Assembly (NCBI GenBank): GCA_902603055.1
Contig: CACKTD010000002.1
Location: 97,894-161,893, forward strand
Direction: 5' to 3'
Source of the DNA: Coxiellaceae bacterium
GTDB taxonomy: Bacteria > Pseudomonadota > Gammaproteobacteria > Comchoanobacterales > Comchoanobacteraceae
Length of the DNA: 64,000 bases
Made by a program: the position numbers and the translations under genes. Positions 26,290 through 35,160 of this stretch are shown here, piece by piece (the stretch's first letter is position 1; every line of letters begins with the position of its first letter). The notes beneath the pieces are model-generated. The model made no database searches and was not told where the DNA came from. It worked only from the letters and a program-made list of their open reading frames with translations.

Positions 26290-27501
26290 TTATATTTTAG
26301 GAGCTGGATTTCCTTGTTTAAACTGTTCTTCAATTTGCGCTAATTCCTCTTCAAATTGAATATTAATGTCTGATATCAATTTTTCTCCATCGGCTTTAGA
26401 AATTTCACCAGCTTTTATTTTATTTTGTATTTTATTTCGTTCGTCTATGTGACGAATGTTTGCTTTAATGGTAAGCGGGGCTTTACTATTTTTCCAGGCT
26501 TGATCCTTGGCCCAAAATTCCTTATCCCTGATCTCATATTCCTTACTCCTGATCTCATATTCCTTATCCCTGATCTCATATTCCATACGCCTGATCTCAT
26601 ATTCCTTACTCCTGATCTTATATTCGTCTGATCTTTTCTTCCTCCTGGCCATAGTCGCCTTCTTCTCTTTTTCTTCTTCTATTGATTGATAGTCTTTTAT
26701 AAGCTTTTGGCTACTTTTGTAATTATTAGATTCTTCAATTAATTCTGTAAGTTGTGCTTTTGCATCTTTGAGTATAAGGAATCTATGATTTGAATTAGGG
26801 TCATTTTTATCTGGATGGGTATTTAATGCTTCTCTCCTATATAAAGAATCAACAATTTTAATACAGATAGTATCTTTCGTATAATTTTTACTGAGAATCT
26901 TTATATATTGTTGCATCGAACCTGTTACTGGAACTTCAATTTCATTATCTAACATTGTCTGAGGTTCTATAAGGAGAGTTTTTTCTTCCTTATTAGATTT
27001 AGTTGCCCAATTAAATAATGACCATATACTTACATTATCCTCGTTTGGGGTATCTAATTCCTCTATATAATCGATATCATCAGGCCAATCTAAGCCCTTT
27101 GGTTCTTTGTTTAGAATATAGGCTACACTAGCGGATACAAAAATCATCGTAAAGGCTGATATCTTATTATCCAATAAGGTAGTAATTAAAGGATTATTCA
27201 TTGAAACTCCACGGTCAGAAGTATATTCGGAGGACATTACCCACGATGCATATAGATGAACAAGGCATAAGTTATACCCATAATTGTCAATGTTAAATAT
27301 TTCATAAAGAAATCTTAATAGAGGATGTAATTTAGAATGTTCATGAACCTTCAAAAGTAAAGTTCTTAGTTCATTCTTGTTGTTATAAAGGCCCATTACT
27401 TCTTTATGCAAATTACCATTTTTACTAGGATGATACATCAATCCGATTACAGGGTAGTAACTAAAGTATTCTAATGATTTTTTTTCTTTATACATATCCA
27501 T
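26290..27501 (-). CDS. J-domain protein with heptad array (module B, second gene)
   Basis: 403 residues. Residues 1-175 form a region of unknown fold strongly conserved in its paralogue at 30479 (for example SYYPVIGL, EIFNIDNYGY, DWPDDIDYIEELD). An internal J-domain-like region follows at about 197-262, with the HPDK tripeptide core at 229-232 (LNTHPDKNDPNSNH), which in J-proteins stimulates Hsp70. Residues 293-329 are heptads of the type EYEIRSK, absent from the paralogue. A charged C-terminal part shares GEISxAxGEKLIS with it. No signal peptide; hydrophobic residues 115-130 may contact membrane. Begins 9 nt after its partner gene ends. Role unknown; the likely DnaK link is inference. Confidence 0.75.
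   Translation of the reverse strand: MDMYKEKKSLEYFSYYPVIGLMYHPSKNGNLHKEVMGLYNNKNELRTLLLKVHEHSKLHPLLRFLYEIFNIDNYGYNLCLVHLYASWVMSSEYTSDRGVSMNNPLITTLLDNKISAFTMIFVSASVAYILNKEPKGLDWPDDIDYIEELDTPNEDNVSIWSLFNWATKSNKEEKTLLIEPQTMLDNEIEVPVTGSMQQYIKILSKNYTKDTICIKIVDSLYRREALNTHPDKNDPNSNHRFLILKDAKAQLTELIEESNNYKSSQKLIKDYQSIEEEKEKKATMARRKKRSDEYKIRSKEYEIRRMEYEIRDKEYEIRSKEYEIRDKEFWAKDQAWKNSKAPLTIKANIRHIDERNKIQNKIKAGEISKADGEKLISDINIQFEEELAQIEEQFKQGNPAPKI
26521..26625. repeat. Five tandem 21-bp units encoding heptads
   Basis: Five consecutive 21-bp copies (26521, 26542, 26563, 26584, 26605), differing at a few positions; the shared core on the plus strand is CTGATCTCATATTC. Read on the minus strand in the gene frame, each gives a heptad such as EYEIRSK or EYEIRDK. 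The paralogous gene at 30479 has no such array, so this is an expansion after duplication or a loss in the other copy. Confidence 0.9.
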
Positions 27502-27510
27502 AACACTACA

Positions 27511-30132
27511 TTAAAAAGCTGGAGTTGTAAAACGATTACTCCCAGAACCGGTTTTAGCATATGCATCTTTTAATTGCTGTATTTCTTCCTTAAGTCTCTT
27601 ATTTTCCAAAACAAGAGAAGTACATGCCCCTTTAAGATCACCATTTTCTAACTGAAGATCATCATTTTTTGTTTCAAGAACACCATTTTTTTCCTGAAGA
27701 TCACCTTTTATTGTTTCAAGATCACCATTTTTTACCTGAAGATCACCATTTTCCATTTCAAGATTTTCATTTATTGTCACAAGTATATTTTTATCTGTTT
27801 CTAATGACTTAAGTCTTTCTTCATTTTTTTCTAATTGCACCTGAAGTGCATCTATCCGCTCTCTTTGTTCACGGTGTTTTCTTTTTAAAATAAGATCAAA
27901 TTGCCCTTCATTACCATTATCAGTTGCTATGAAAAAGTCAGTTCCACTATGTGTAACATTTAAATATTCTTCATCATAGTTAATGCTATCTGGATCTTTG
28001 GGTTCACTAATTATAAGTTTGTCATAAATGATTTTATTTAATTTTATGGTTTTTAGAAAATTATCCCTTATAAACTTTTCAGTTATTAATCTTTCTCCAT
28101 TGGCCTCAGGGATTGATTGAATTAGATAGCGAATTGAAATCGTTAATCTTACATATAATTCAATGAATTTTTGATATACATTCCAATGAATACCTTGTAA
28201 TGGGGACACAAATCTACAAAAATCATACACTAGACTTTCTCTTCTTAAGTCTTCTATCTCTGATACTCCTTTGTATGGAATTAGAAATTCATTGTTAATG
28301 TCATTTAGGGTATCAGATTGTAATTCTTTTAAACCAAGTGGAGAATATCTTTTAGATACTATGTCTTCTGATAGAGTATCATCTTTACCTAAATCATTTA
28401 TATTTCTATTGTATATTGACAATATTTTGGCTAAATGTTGCATGTGCGTAGAAAGCTCTCGGTTTTGAGGGTTTGTAGGTGCTAAATCTGCTTGTAAAAC
28501 TACTCCTGTAGATTGCTCTTCAACATTTTCAATTTGTAATGAATCAGATCTATTGGTAAGTAGGGGCTGCCCTTTGATTGAGTGAATAGCCGACTCAAAA
28601 TAATTAATATTTTCTTGAACTTCTCCTTGGTCATAAAAATCTTTAAATTGTTCAATTGATTGAATTGTATTTTTGTAGAATAGTACAAGCATATTTTTTC
28701 GCTGTTCATGTATAGTAATTAGTTCCTCCTGATCGCAATTCCTTCTGTGTATTTTATTTACAGCTTCGCTGACACTATTTTTAAAATGTGTGTTAAATTT
28801 TTTGAATTGTTTAGATCCATAAAATATTGTCTTAAATTTTCTATGATTAAGACTATGATTACTTTTTTGTAAATAAACAGTCTGCTGATCTACAAATTCT
28901 AAGGCTTTCCTCATTAGTTTTGTATAAGCTTTTTCAGTAATGCATAGAATTTTATTAAGTGCTCTATTACCAATATGATCAGTTTGTATCCAATACTCGC
29001 CTAAAAAGTTTGCTATATCCCACGAAACAGATAGAGTTTGGCGATGGATAGCCAATTCAACTGCAAACTTGAGTAATTCAATTATTTCATTTAAATAATT
29101 ATTATCTTCAACAAAAAAATCTGGTACCCCATAAGGTTTTATTTTGCTAAGTTTTGCACCTTCAGTAGTTGAAGTTTTAAAGAGATCTCTGATTTGGTTC
29201 GCAACTTCTCGGTCAATAACGCAATCATGCTGATTTATGTTGTTATGATAGAGCTTTGTCAGGATTTTTAACAATAAGCTACCTATTCTATGTTTTTGAT
29301 GATTAATAGCGGTTTCTCGACGATTTTCACTGATATATGATCCTATATCAAAGTTTTCTTTGCTGTATGTTGAAAAATAATATGCAATACTAAATATGTG
29401 CTCTATTAAGTTTAGTGTATTAAATTTGATATCATTAATTAGTTCGGGAATAGATTTTGATTCTTGAGTAGCAATTATGTAATTCTTGATGTTGGTTAAT
29501 TTTTTAAAGACTTGTTTGATGATGTGTATTGTTGTATTGTGAGTGTTATTTGATTGTTCGCTATATTTGCTTGTTTGTAAATCTCTAAAGAATTCTATTC
29601 TTCCATCTAGTTCTTTTGCAACTTCTAGACCCATTGGAATTTCAAACTGAGTAGTTAATAACCATTGGATAAACTCACTCCACATCATCATCTGTGGTCC
29701 ATCATTTCGCTCATAATAATATGAACTCGTTCGATCCTGATTATTCTTATAGGTTTGAAAAATACTCACTATATCGTTTAAAATACTCGCCTTCATTTTT
29801 CCAAGGTGAGACGAATTATTTAACTTATGTGCATTTGATTGATTATCACGAATTCTCAAATCAAGATTATCCAATTCGTGTGTAGGATGTATCGTTTGTT
29901 TACTAAAAAACAAAACCCTTTTCTGTACCTTTGTTTCAGTTGCCCATTGCTCAGGGATTATAGGTGATATGTGAGAAATATAATTGTCTCTAATTTGGTT
30001 GTAACACTCAATGTCATATTTGCAGAATTCAGGTAAGTCTGCTTTCTTGTGAAAAATTTCTCCCATTTTATAACCTACAAAAGTAAGAATTGCTGCTGTG
30101 GTTACTGCCTCAAAGTTTGTGAATTCCCGCAT
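27511..30132 (-). CDS. Large coiled-coil protein, module B first gene
   Basis: 873 residues, no recognised family. A hydrophobic segment at about residues 10-26 (VTTAAILTFVGYKMGEIF) may anchor it. A long helical body follows with blocks shared with the paralogue at 31555: NDGPQMMMWSEFIQWLL (about 145), HQKHRIGSLL (about 285), VRLTISIRYLI and TEKFIRDNFLKT (about 680-725). Residues 770-860 form a coiled coil in which repeated heptads such as NGDLQVK and NGDLETI stand out; these are missing from the paralogue. It is followed after 9 nt by its J-domain partner. No enzymatic motif, Walker box or signal peptidase site was seen. Confidence 0.7.
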   Translation of the reverse strand: MREFTNFEAVTTAAILTFVGYKMGEIFHKKADLPEFCKYDIECYNQIRDNYISHISPIIPEQWATETKVQKRVLFFSKQTIHPTHELDNLDLRIRDNQSNAHKLNNSSHLGKMKASILNDIVSIFQTYKNNQDRTSSYYYERNDGPQMMMWSEFIQWLLTTQFEIPMGLEVAKELDGRIEFFRDLQTSKYSEQSNNTHNTTIHIIKQVFKKLTNIKNYIIATQESKSIPELINDIKFNTLNLIEHIFSIAYYFSTYSKENFDIGSYISENRRETAINHQKHRIGSLLLKILTKLYHNNINQHDCVIDREVANQIRDLFKTSTTEGAKLSKIKPYGVPDFFVEDNNYLNEIIELLKFAVELAIHRQTLSVSWDIANFLGEYWIQTDHIGNRALNKILCITEKAYTKLMRKALEFVDQQTVYLQKSNHSLNHRKFKTIFYGSKQFKKFNTHFKNSVSEAVNKIHRRNCDQEELITIHEQRKNMLVLFYKNTIQSIEQFKDFYDQGEVQENINYFESAIHSIKGQPLLTNRSDSLQIENVEEQSTGVVLQADLAPTNPQNRELSTHMQHLAKILSIYNRNINDLGKDDTLSEDIVSKRYSPLGLKELQSDTLNDINNEFLIPYKGVSEIEDLRRESLVYDFCRFVSPLQGIHWNVYQKFIELYVRLTISIRYLIQSIPEANGERLITEKFIRDNFLKTIKLNKIIYDKLIISEPKDPDSINYDEEYLNVTHSGTDFFIATDNGNEGQFDLILKRKHREQRERIDALQVQLEKNEERLKSLETDKNILVTINENLEMENGDLQVKNGDLETIKGDLQEKNGVLETKNDDLQLENGDLKGACTSLVLENKRLKEEIQQLKDAYAKTGSGSNRFTTPAF
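27634..27780. repeat. Seven 21-bp units in a 42-bp alternating pattern, encoding coiled-coil heptads
   Basis: Units begin at 27634, 27655, 27676, 27697, 27718, 27739 and, more diverged, 27760. Most start AAGATCACCATTTT on the plus strand. They end alternately in CTG and TTC, so the true period is 42 bp; the protein heptads alternate between NGDLQ and NGDLET types. The array lies near the end of the large module B gene and is absent from the module A paralogue. Confidence 0.88.
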
Positions 30133-30478
30133 AATTATTCCTCCAAAAAATTTAAAGTTCTACTATAAAGAAGCCCAATCAGGAAATACTTTATCACTTT
30201 ATATTTTCTACGCTAAGTAAAAATTAAATCACTGTCAACGCAGTATAAAGCGTAAAGTATTTTAATCTATTATATATGCGTTTGTAGGAATATATTGATT
30301 TTTTTAATTTGAAAAAAAATCAATATATTCCTATTTTTTAAAGGAAAAGTTAGAAAATATTAATATATATAAAGAATAAAACACTAACTAGACAAATATC
30401 GAAATGTAATCTATTTGCCATATTGGTGTGCGCCAAACACCTTTTCAGAGATGGTTTGAGCGGTTTTTATTTATTAAA
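30133..30478. other. Intergenic region between modules A and B, with promoter-like sequence for module B
   Basis: 346 nt, very AT-rich, no gene seen. Close to the module B start it shares AAATTTAAAGTT and ACTTTATCA with the region in front of module A, and farther out (30404-30420) ATGTAATCTATTTGC matches 34063-34080. These matched elements suggest a promoter region copied with the module. Between them, B has about 140 nt more than A, and that extra part contains the palindrome at 30286-30332. A TTTATAGT on the minus strand near 30155 could be a -10 element; no convincing -35 was seen. Confidence 0.5.
30286..30332. repeat. Perfect 20-bp inverted repeat with 6-nt loop
   Basis: AGGAATATATTGATTTTTTT, six nt (AATTTG), then its exact complement. 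It is downstream of module A and upstream of module B. On the minus strand no U-run follows the stem, so it is not a classical terminator for module A; on the plus strand a T-rich stretch follows. It could be a protein-binding site, an mRNA stabiliser, or a small non-autonomous element. Confidence 0.8.
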
Positions 30479-31543
30479 TTATATTTTAGAACTTTGATTT
30501 AACTCGTTAAAATTTTCTTCAATTTCCATCCATTCTGAATGAAATTGATCATTAATTTCTGATATCAATTTTTCTCCTTCGGCTTCAGAAATTTCCCCCG
30601 TTTTTATTTTATTTCCCACTTCCACCGTTTTGGATTTACGACTCTTATTTGCATTAATAATATATGTGTTCTTGCTTTTATCCCACGATCGAATATATGC
30701 CGAAATATTTTGTGTTTCTTCTTTTTGTGATTGATATTTATATTTTTCTATAATCTCATTACTGCTTAAGTAATCATTAGATTCCTCAATTAATTTTGTA
30801 AGTTGTTCTTTTGCATTAGTGAGTGCAAGGAATGCATGATTTGAATTAGGATCATTTTTGTCTGGGTGGGAAGACCTTGCTTGTTTCCTATATAAAGAGT
30901 TAACAACTTTCAAACAGATAGTATTTTTTGTATATTCTTGATTTAGAATATTTATATAGGGCTTCATCAAATCTGTTACTTGAACTTCAATTTCACTACT
31001 AATTAATGTTTGAGGGGGTTGTATAAGAAGTTTTTTTTCATCTCTATATGAGAAAGCTGTCCAATTAAACAATGACCATATACTTACCTTATGTGGCTTG
31101 TCTAGTTCCTCAATATAATCGATGTCATCAGGCCAATCCAGGCTCTTTTTTTTATTATACAGGATATAAGGTATACGAACACTCAAGATACTTTTGGTAA
31201 AGATATTAAACTTATCATAAAAGAAAGTAATTAAAGGATTAGTCATTGATACTCCATTGTCTAGAGAATATTCGGAAGATATCACCCACGATGCATATAG
31301 ATGAACTAGGCACAAGTCATACCCATAATTGTCAATATTAAATATTTCATAAAAAAATCTTAATAGAGTGCTTTGTTTAGAATGTTCATGAACCTTCAAA
31401 AGTAGAGTTCTTAGTTCATTCTTGTTGTTATAAAGGCCCATTATTTCTTTATACAAATTACCATCTTTACTTGAATGATTAAACAATCCAATAACGGGGT
31501 AGTAACTAAAGCACTCTAATGATATCTTCTCTTTATTCATCAA
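30479..31543 (-). CDS. J-domain protein, module A second gene
   Basis: 354 residues and a clear full-length paralogue of the protein at 26290: the first 175 residues match block by block (SYYPVIGL, GLYNNKNELRTLLLKVHEHSK, DWPDDIDYIEELD, IWSLFNW). The J-domain-like region has HPDKNDPNSNH with HPDK at 226-229. The C-terminus shares GEISEAEGEKLIS but lacks the heptad array. The J region is internal rather than N-terminal, and there is no Gly/Phe or zinc-finger region, so it is a class C type at best. It starts 11 nt after the end of its large partner gene, suggesting a shared transcript. Confidence 0.75.
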   Translation of the reverse strand: MMNKEKISLECFSYYPVIGLFNHSSKDGNLYKEIMGLYNNKNELRTLLLKVHEHSKQSTLLRFFYEIFNIDNYGYDLCLVHLYASWVISSEYSLDNGVSMTNPLITFFYDKFNIFTKSILSVRIPYILYNKKKSLDWPDDIDYIEELDKPHKVSIWSLFNWTAFSYRDEKKLLIQPPQTLISSEIEVQVTDLMKPYINILNQEYTKNTICLKVVNSLYRKQARSSHPDKNDPNSNHAFLALTNAKEQLTKLIEESNDYLSSNEIIEKYKYQSQKEETQNISAYIRSWDKSKNTYIINANKSRKSKTVEVGNKIKTGEISEAEGEKLISEINDQFHSEWMEIEENFNELNQSSKI

Positions 31544-31554
31544 AATACTATATA

Positions 31555-33930
31555 TTAATGAACCTGGGTTGTAAAATTTGGGTTAGTAGGAGGTAAATCA
31601 TTAATGAACTCCGCTTGTTCTTGATTTCTTTTATAAAGTCTACCGTTATCTTCTACAAGTTGGTCGCGCTCAACTTGTAACGCTTTAATTTTAATGTTTT
31701 GCTTATCAGATTGATCCATAAATTCTTCAATTGTTTTTTTTCTAATAAGTTCAAATTGCTTCTCATGACCCAATGCAGTATCTATGAAAAAGCTGGCTCC
31801 ACCATCCGTAACTCTTAAAACATCAGAATGATACTCAATACTTTGCAGTTTTCTTGGTTGCGTAATTTCGGGTAGTCGATTCATGAGTCTTTCCTCTTTT
31901 ACAGTTTTTAGAAAATTGTCTCTTATAAACTTTTCAATCACTAGTCTTTCTGGATTTATCTCAGCTATTTTTGAGATAAGGTAACGAATTGAAATGGTTA
32001 ATTTTTGATAAAGTATTAAAAATTCCCCATGTGTATACCAACCTTGGCCTTCAAAAAAAGAAAAAAACCAATTAACATTGTTGGCAGCTCTATAATATGG
32101 ATATAGAAATTTATCATTGATGTCTTTAAGGGCGCCTGGTTGTAATTCATTTGGATCGAGGGGGGCGTATTTTTTATTTTTTATGGTTTGTGGAATTCCA
32201 GTATCTTTAAGTAAATCTTCAATAGTATTATTATATATAGATAATATTTTAGATAAGTTTGTCATGGGGGTAGCATCTGCTCCTGTGTTAATTAGTGTAA
32301 TCGCTGAGGATTGTTCTTCATTTTGAACTTGAAGGGAAAAAGGGGTATCAATTGTCTCCTTCGAAGAGGAAACATTGTTTATAGCTCTATTAAAAAAGTC
32401 AACTTGTGTTTGATATTCAGTATGATTATTGTAAAAATTAGAGTGTGACATAATTGAATTAACGGTCATTCTCAAGAATATTAAAAGTTTATCTTTTCGA
32501 AATGCTGAAACTTTCTTCGGTGTGTCAAGTTCACGATGTTTGTTTTGGATCTCGTTTATAGCTACCTCTACACTATTATGATGATTTGTTCGAAAATCTT
32601 TAAACTCTTTATGTCCAATAAAAAATGGTTTAGTTTTATCGGAATTAAGATCAATTCTATTATCGACTAAATATGTGTTGATTTTATCTACAAAGATATT
32701 AGTTTGATCCATTAGCTTATCATATGATCTTTTGGCAATGAATAAAACTTGATTGAGGGCTCTACTGCTAGCTTCGTTTTCCATAAACCATAATTCACCG
32801 AAATCCTTAACTACTTCAAAAGTTTGACTGAGAGTAAAACGATGAATAGATAAATCAACTGCCAACTCAAGTAGATTTTTTAAGTCATCAAAGAAACTCT
32901 TTTGTAGTTCTTTTTTTGTGATGAATTCTGGGATACCTAGATCATTTATTTTATTAAGTTCAATTAATTCTTCAGCTTTTGATTCTTTTTTGAAGATACC
33001 CATAAATTCATCTTGAATTTTTGGGGTCATAACGAATGCGGGATCACGTTTGATTTTAGTATTGAGTTTTTCTAGAACTATTTTTAATAAGCAACCTAAT
33101 CTATGTTTTTGATGTTCAATAGTACTTTTGGCATAGTCGGTTGCATATGTTTCTGCATTAAAGCCCATTTTGCTTTTTTTTGAAGAGTAATAAGCAACAT
33201 CAATTACTGTATCTATTAAGCCTTGTGTTCTAAATTTGATATTTTCAATAAGGTTAGGTATTGATTGTTGACTATAGTCATATTGTATATGGGATAATAT
33301 GGACTCTAATCTACTAAGAACCAAGTTGATAGTGCGTATCGTTGTATTACCACTTCTTTTTCCATCACTACTATACTTAGTTCTTTGTAAAAGTTGAAAG
33401 TAATCAATTCTGTCTTTAAGTTCTTTTGTTGAGTCAGCATTCAAATTAGTAGTTAATTCAACATTTAATAACCAATCGATAAACTCATCCCACATCATCA
33501 TCTGTGGTCCATCATTTCGCTCTCTATAGTTGCGGAAGCTATTCTCCATATTATGTTTATAGTGATAGAAAAGACTCAATATATCGCTTAATATCCCTGC
33601 TTTAAATTTCCCAAAAACACTTATGTGTTTTAAATTATTTGCCTGGCCATTTCTTTCCTGGATCATATCGTTAATATTTGGTAATGTTTTTAGAGGGTAC
33701 GTTAATGACCAGCCCCATGATTTCTTAGTTTCAGTTTTCCATTGCTCAGGAATTGTGACTGTTTTAAAGGCTTCTCTATATGCGCGAACAATTTCCTGGT
33801 AGCACGTATTGTCATACGTACTAAAGTGTGGCAAGTTTGCTGCTTCATTCCAATATTTACCAAGTTGATAACCTATTACAGCAATACCTAATGATCCGCC
33901 TATAGTCTCGGCTTGTGTTAAATTTGGCAT
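31555..33930 (-). CDS. Large helical protein, module A first gene
   Basis: 791 residues; paralogue of the 873-residue protein at 27511. It has the same N-terminal hydrophobic segment with a GYxxG motif (IGGSLGIAVIGYQLGKYW), NDGPQMMMWDEFIDWLL at about 145, HQKHRLGCLL at about 285, and LTISIRYLI and IEKFIRDNFLKT near 660-690. The C-terminus is a short coiled coil (about 735-775) without the repeated NGDL heptads. No known domain recognised. The DNA around the QMMMW block is almost identical in the two paralogues (near 33485-33522 and 29676-29712), so this block is the most constrained part. Confidence 0.7.
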   Translation of the reverse strand: MPNLTQAETIGGSLGIAVIGYQLGKYWNEAANLPHFSTYDNTCYQEIVRAYREAFKTVTIPEQWKTETKKSWGWSLTYPLKTLPNINDMIQERNGQANNLKHISVFGKFKAGILSDILSLFYHYKHNMENSFRNYRERNDGPQMMMWDEFIDWLLNVELTTNLNADSTKELKDRIDYFQLLQRTKYSSDGKRSGNTTIRTINLVLSRLESILSHIQYDYSQQSIPNLIENIKFRTQGLIDTVIDVAYYSSKKSKMGFNAETYATDYAKSTIEHQKHRLGCLLKIVLEKLNTKIKRDPAFVMTPKIQDEFMGIFKKESKAEELIELNKINDLGIPEFITKKELQKSFFDDLKNLLELAVDLSIHRFTLSQTFEVVKDFGELWFMENEASSRALNQVLFIAKRSYDKLMDQTNIFVDKINTYLVDNRIDLNSDKTKPFFIGHKEFKDFRTNHHNSVEVAINEIQNKHRELDTPKKVSAFRKDKLLIFLRMTVNSIMSHSNFYNNHTEYQTQVDFFNRAINNVSSSKETIDTPFSLQVQNEEQSSAITLINTGADATPMTNLSKILSIYNNTIEDLLKDTGIPQTIKNKKYAPLDPNELQPGALKDINDKFLYPYYRAANNVNWFFSFFEGQGWYTHGEFLILYQKLTISIRYLISKIAEINPERLVIEKFIRDNFLKTVKEERLMNRLPEITQPRKLQSIEYHSDVLRVTDGGASFFIDTALGHEKQFELIRKKTIEEFMDQSDKQNIKIKALQVERDQLVEDNGRLYKRNQEQAEFINDLPPTNPNFTTQVH

Positions 33931-34283
33931 AATATTTCTCCATAATGAAATTTAAAGTTATGTATAAAACTAATTAAAATTTACTTTATCAAATACTTTT
34001 CTTATTGAAAAGTTATAAAGATGTTTTTTTTAAAAGATGTTTATTTCACTAATAAAACCAATATGTAATCACTATTTGCTATTTTTTCAACTTAGATATT
34101 TGCTGAAAAACATTTCAATAAATTTGAATAATATTGATGCAAACAATACATAAAAAAAATAAGTCCTTAATGTTTCATAATTCGTTATATCGAAGTTTAA
34201 AATTACAAATTCTACGTTAGCGTGTATTTATTTTTATTCTAACTTGTTTATAATTAAATCTGAAGTTAAGGAGTTTTGAAATT
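33931..34283. other. Divergent intergenic region between module A and the outer-membrane protein gene
   Basis: 353 nt without a gene. It holds the candidate module A promoter (33963-33992), the sequence shared with the module B upstream region (34063-34080), and on the plus strand a perfect TATAAT at 34249-34254 followed by an AAGGAG ribosome-binding site at 34268-34273 for the barrel gene. No convincing -35 was seen for the plus-strand promoter and nothing else stands out. Confidence 0.5.
33963..33992 (-). promoter_or_regulatory. Candidate sigma-70 promoter of module A
   Basis: On the minus strand TTGATA (33987-33992) and TTTTAT (33964-33969) are separated by 17 nt, or 18 nt to TTTATA, and lie about 30 nt before the start of the large module A gene. 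AT-rich sequence makes chance matches likely. Confidence 0.4.
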
Positions 34284-34805
34284 ATGAGGTTTTCTTTTAA
34301 AAATGTATTATTCATCTTTCTGTTACTAGTGTTTAAACCCTCTTATGCACAAGTTGAACAAATTCAATTAAAACCAAGTGTCAGTTTGTTTTTTGATGAA
34401 GCAACAAGTGATTTTGGAATAGGTTTAGGGGTACATAATCCAGGATTTGAAGCTGAGGCAACTTTTTCCATAGATGGTAACGACCCAAATTACGAAGATA
34501 ATTTTATGGAGATCCCTGTTGGAGGGAATATTGGGATAGTTCGTCAACTAGGATCTAATGTAAGTGCTGCACTGGGTGCAATGGGTAGTTATACATTTAC
34601 AAGCAGTGCTGATAAAGCTCGAAAGGATGGTTTCGAAGTTGATCCACATACGATGGGTGTGTATGTTGGCTTATACTATAAACCAAATAATATTTTTGAG
34701 ATATTTATTCAATCGATGCCGGCAAGCTATGAACTTGAATATGATGGATCAAGAGAAATAGAGGGCTTTCAGAAAGGAAAAATAGGAGCGCGTTATTATT
34801 TTTAG
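34284..34805 (+). CDS. Outer-membrane beta-barrel protein, small
   Basis: 173 residues with a signal peptide ending in SYA-Q (FIFLLLVFKPSYAQ), then alternating amphipathic strands rich in Gly and aromatic residues, and a C-terminal strand KIGARYYF ending in Phe, the signal for BAM-mediated insertion. The size suggests an eight-stranded barrel of the OmpA/OmpW/OmpX class, but I cannot place it in a named family. Function unknown; such barrels serve adhesion, small-molecule entry or stress defence. Monocistronic, divergent from module A. Confidence 0.75.
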   Translation: MRFSFKNVLFIFLLLVFKPSYAQVEQIQLKPSVSLFFDEATSDFGIGLGVHNPGFEAEATFSIDGNDPNYEDNFMEIPVGGNIGIVRQLGSNVSAALGAMGSYTFTSSADKARKDGFEVDPHTMGVYVGLYYKPNNIFEIFIQSMPASYELEYDGSREIEGFQKGKIGARYYF

Positions 34806-34885
34806 TATTTCAGATGTAATCATCTATGTTACTTGAAATAATCATTACTTGACTTTAGTTCTCAGAAAGCAATAATAGTCCTTAT

Positions 34886-34958
<73 letters not shown>

Positions 34959-34965
34959 AGTGCAT

Positions 34966-35036
34966 GGCTGGGTGGCAGAATGGTGATGCAGCGGCCTGCA
35001 AAGCCGTTAATACCGGTTCGATTCCGGTCCTAGCCT
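34966..35036 (+). tRNA. tRNA-Cys (anticodon GCA)
   Basis: Acceptor GGCUGGG/CCUAGCC, anticodon stem GCGGC/GCCGU around loop CUGCAAA (GCA), short variable loop, T-loop UUCGAUU. 71 nt, discriminator U, no encoded CCA. Gly-Cys-Leu is a common tRNA order in gammaproteobacteria. Confidence 0.96.
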
Positions 35037-35048
35037 AGAAGACGATCT

Positions 35049-35137
35049 GCCCGGGTGGCGAAATTGGTAGACGCAAGGGACTTAAAATCCCTCGGAAGGT
35101 GACTTCCGTGCCGGTTCGACTCCGGCCCCGGGCACCA
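35049..35137 (+). tRNA. tRNA-Leu (anticodon UAA)
   Basis: Type II tRNA with acceptor GCCCGGG/CCCGGGC, anticodon stem AGGGA/UCCCU around loop CUUAAAA (UAA), a long variable arm and T-loop UUCGACU. Discriminator A and encoded CCA, unlike the two tRNA genes before it. It ends 23 nt before lolC. Confidence 0.96.
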
Positions 35138-35160
35138 ACTTAAATATATGGACTAAAGCA

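Noticed and set aside
26521..26625. Short tandem repeats as a possible CRISPR array
   Set aside because: Units are directly adjacent 21-mers without spacers, in frame with a coding sequence and encoding protein heptads.
34811..34840. Weak hairpin after the outer-membrane barrel gene as a terminator
   Set aside because: The stem (AGATG/CATCT) is only 5 bp and no T-run follows.
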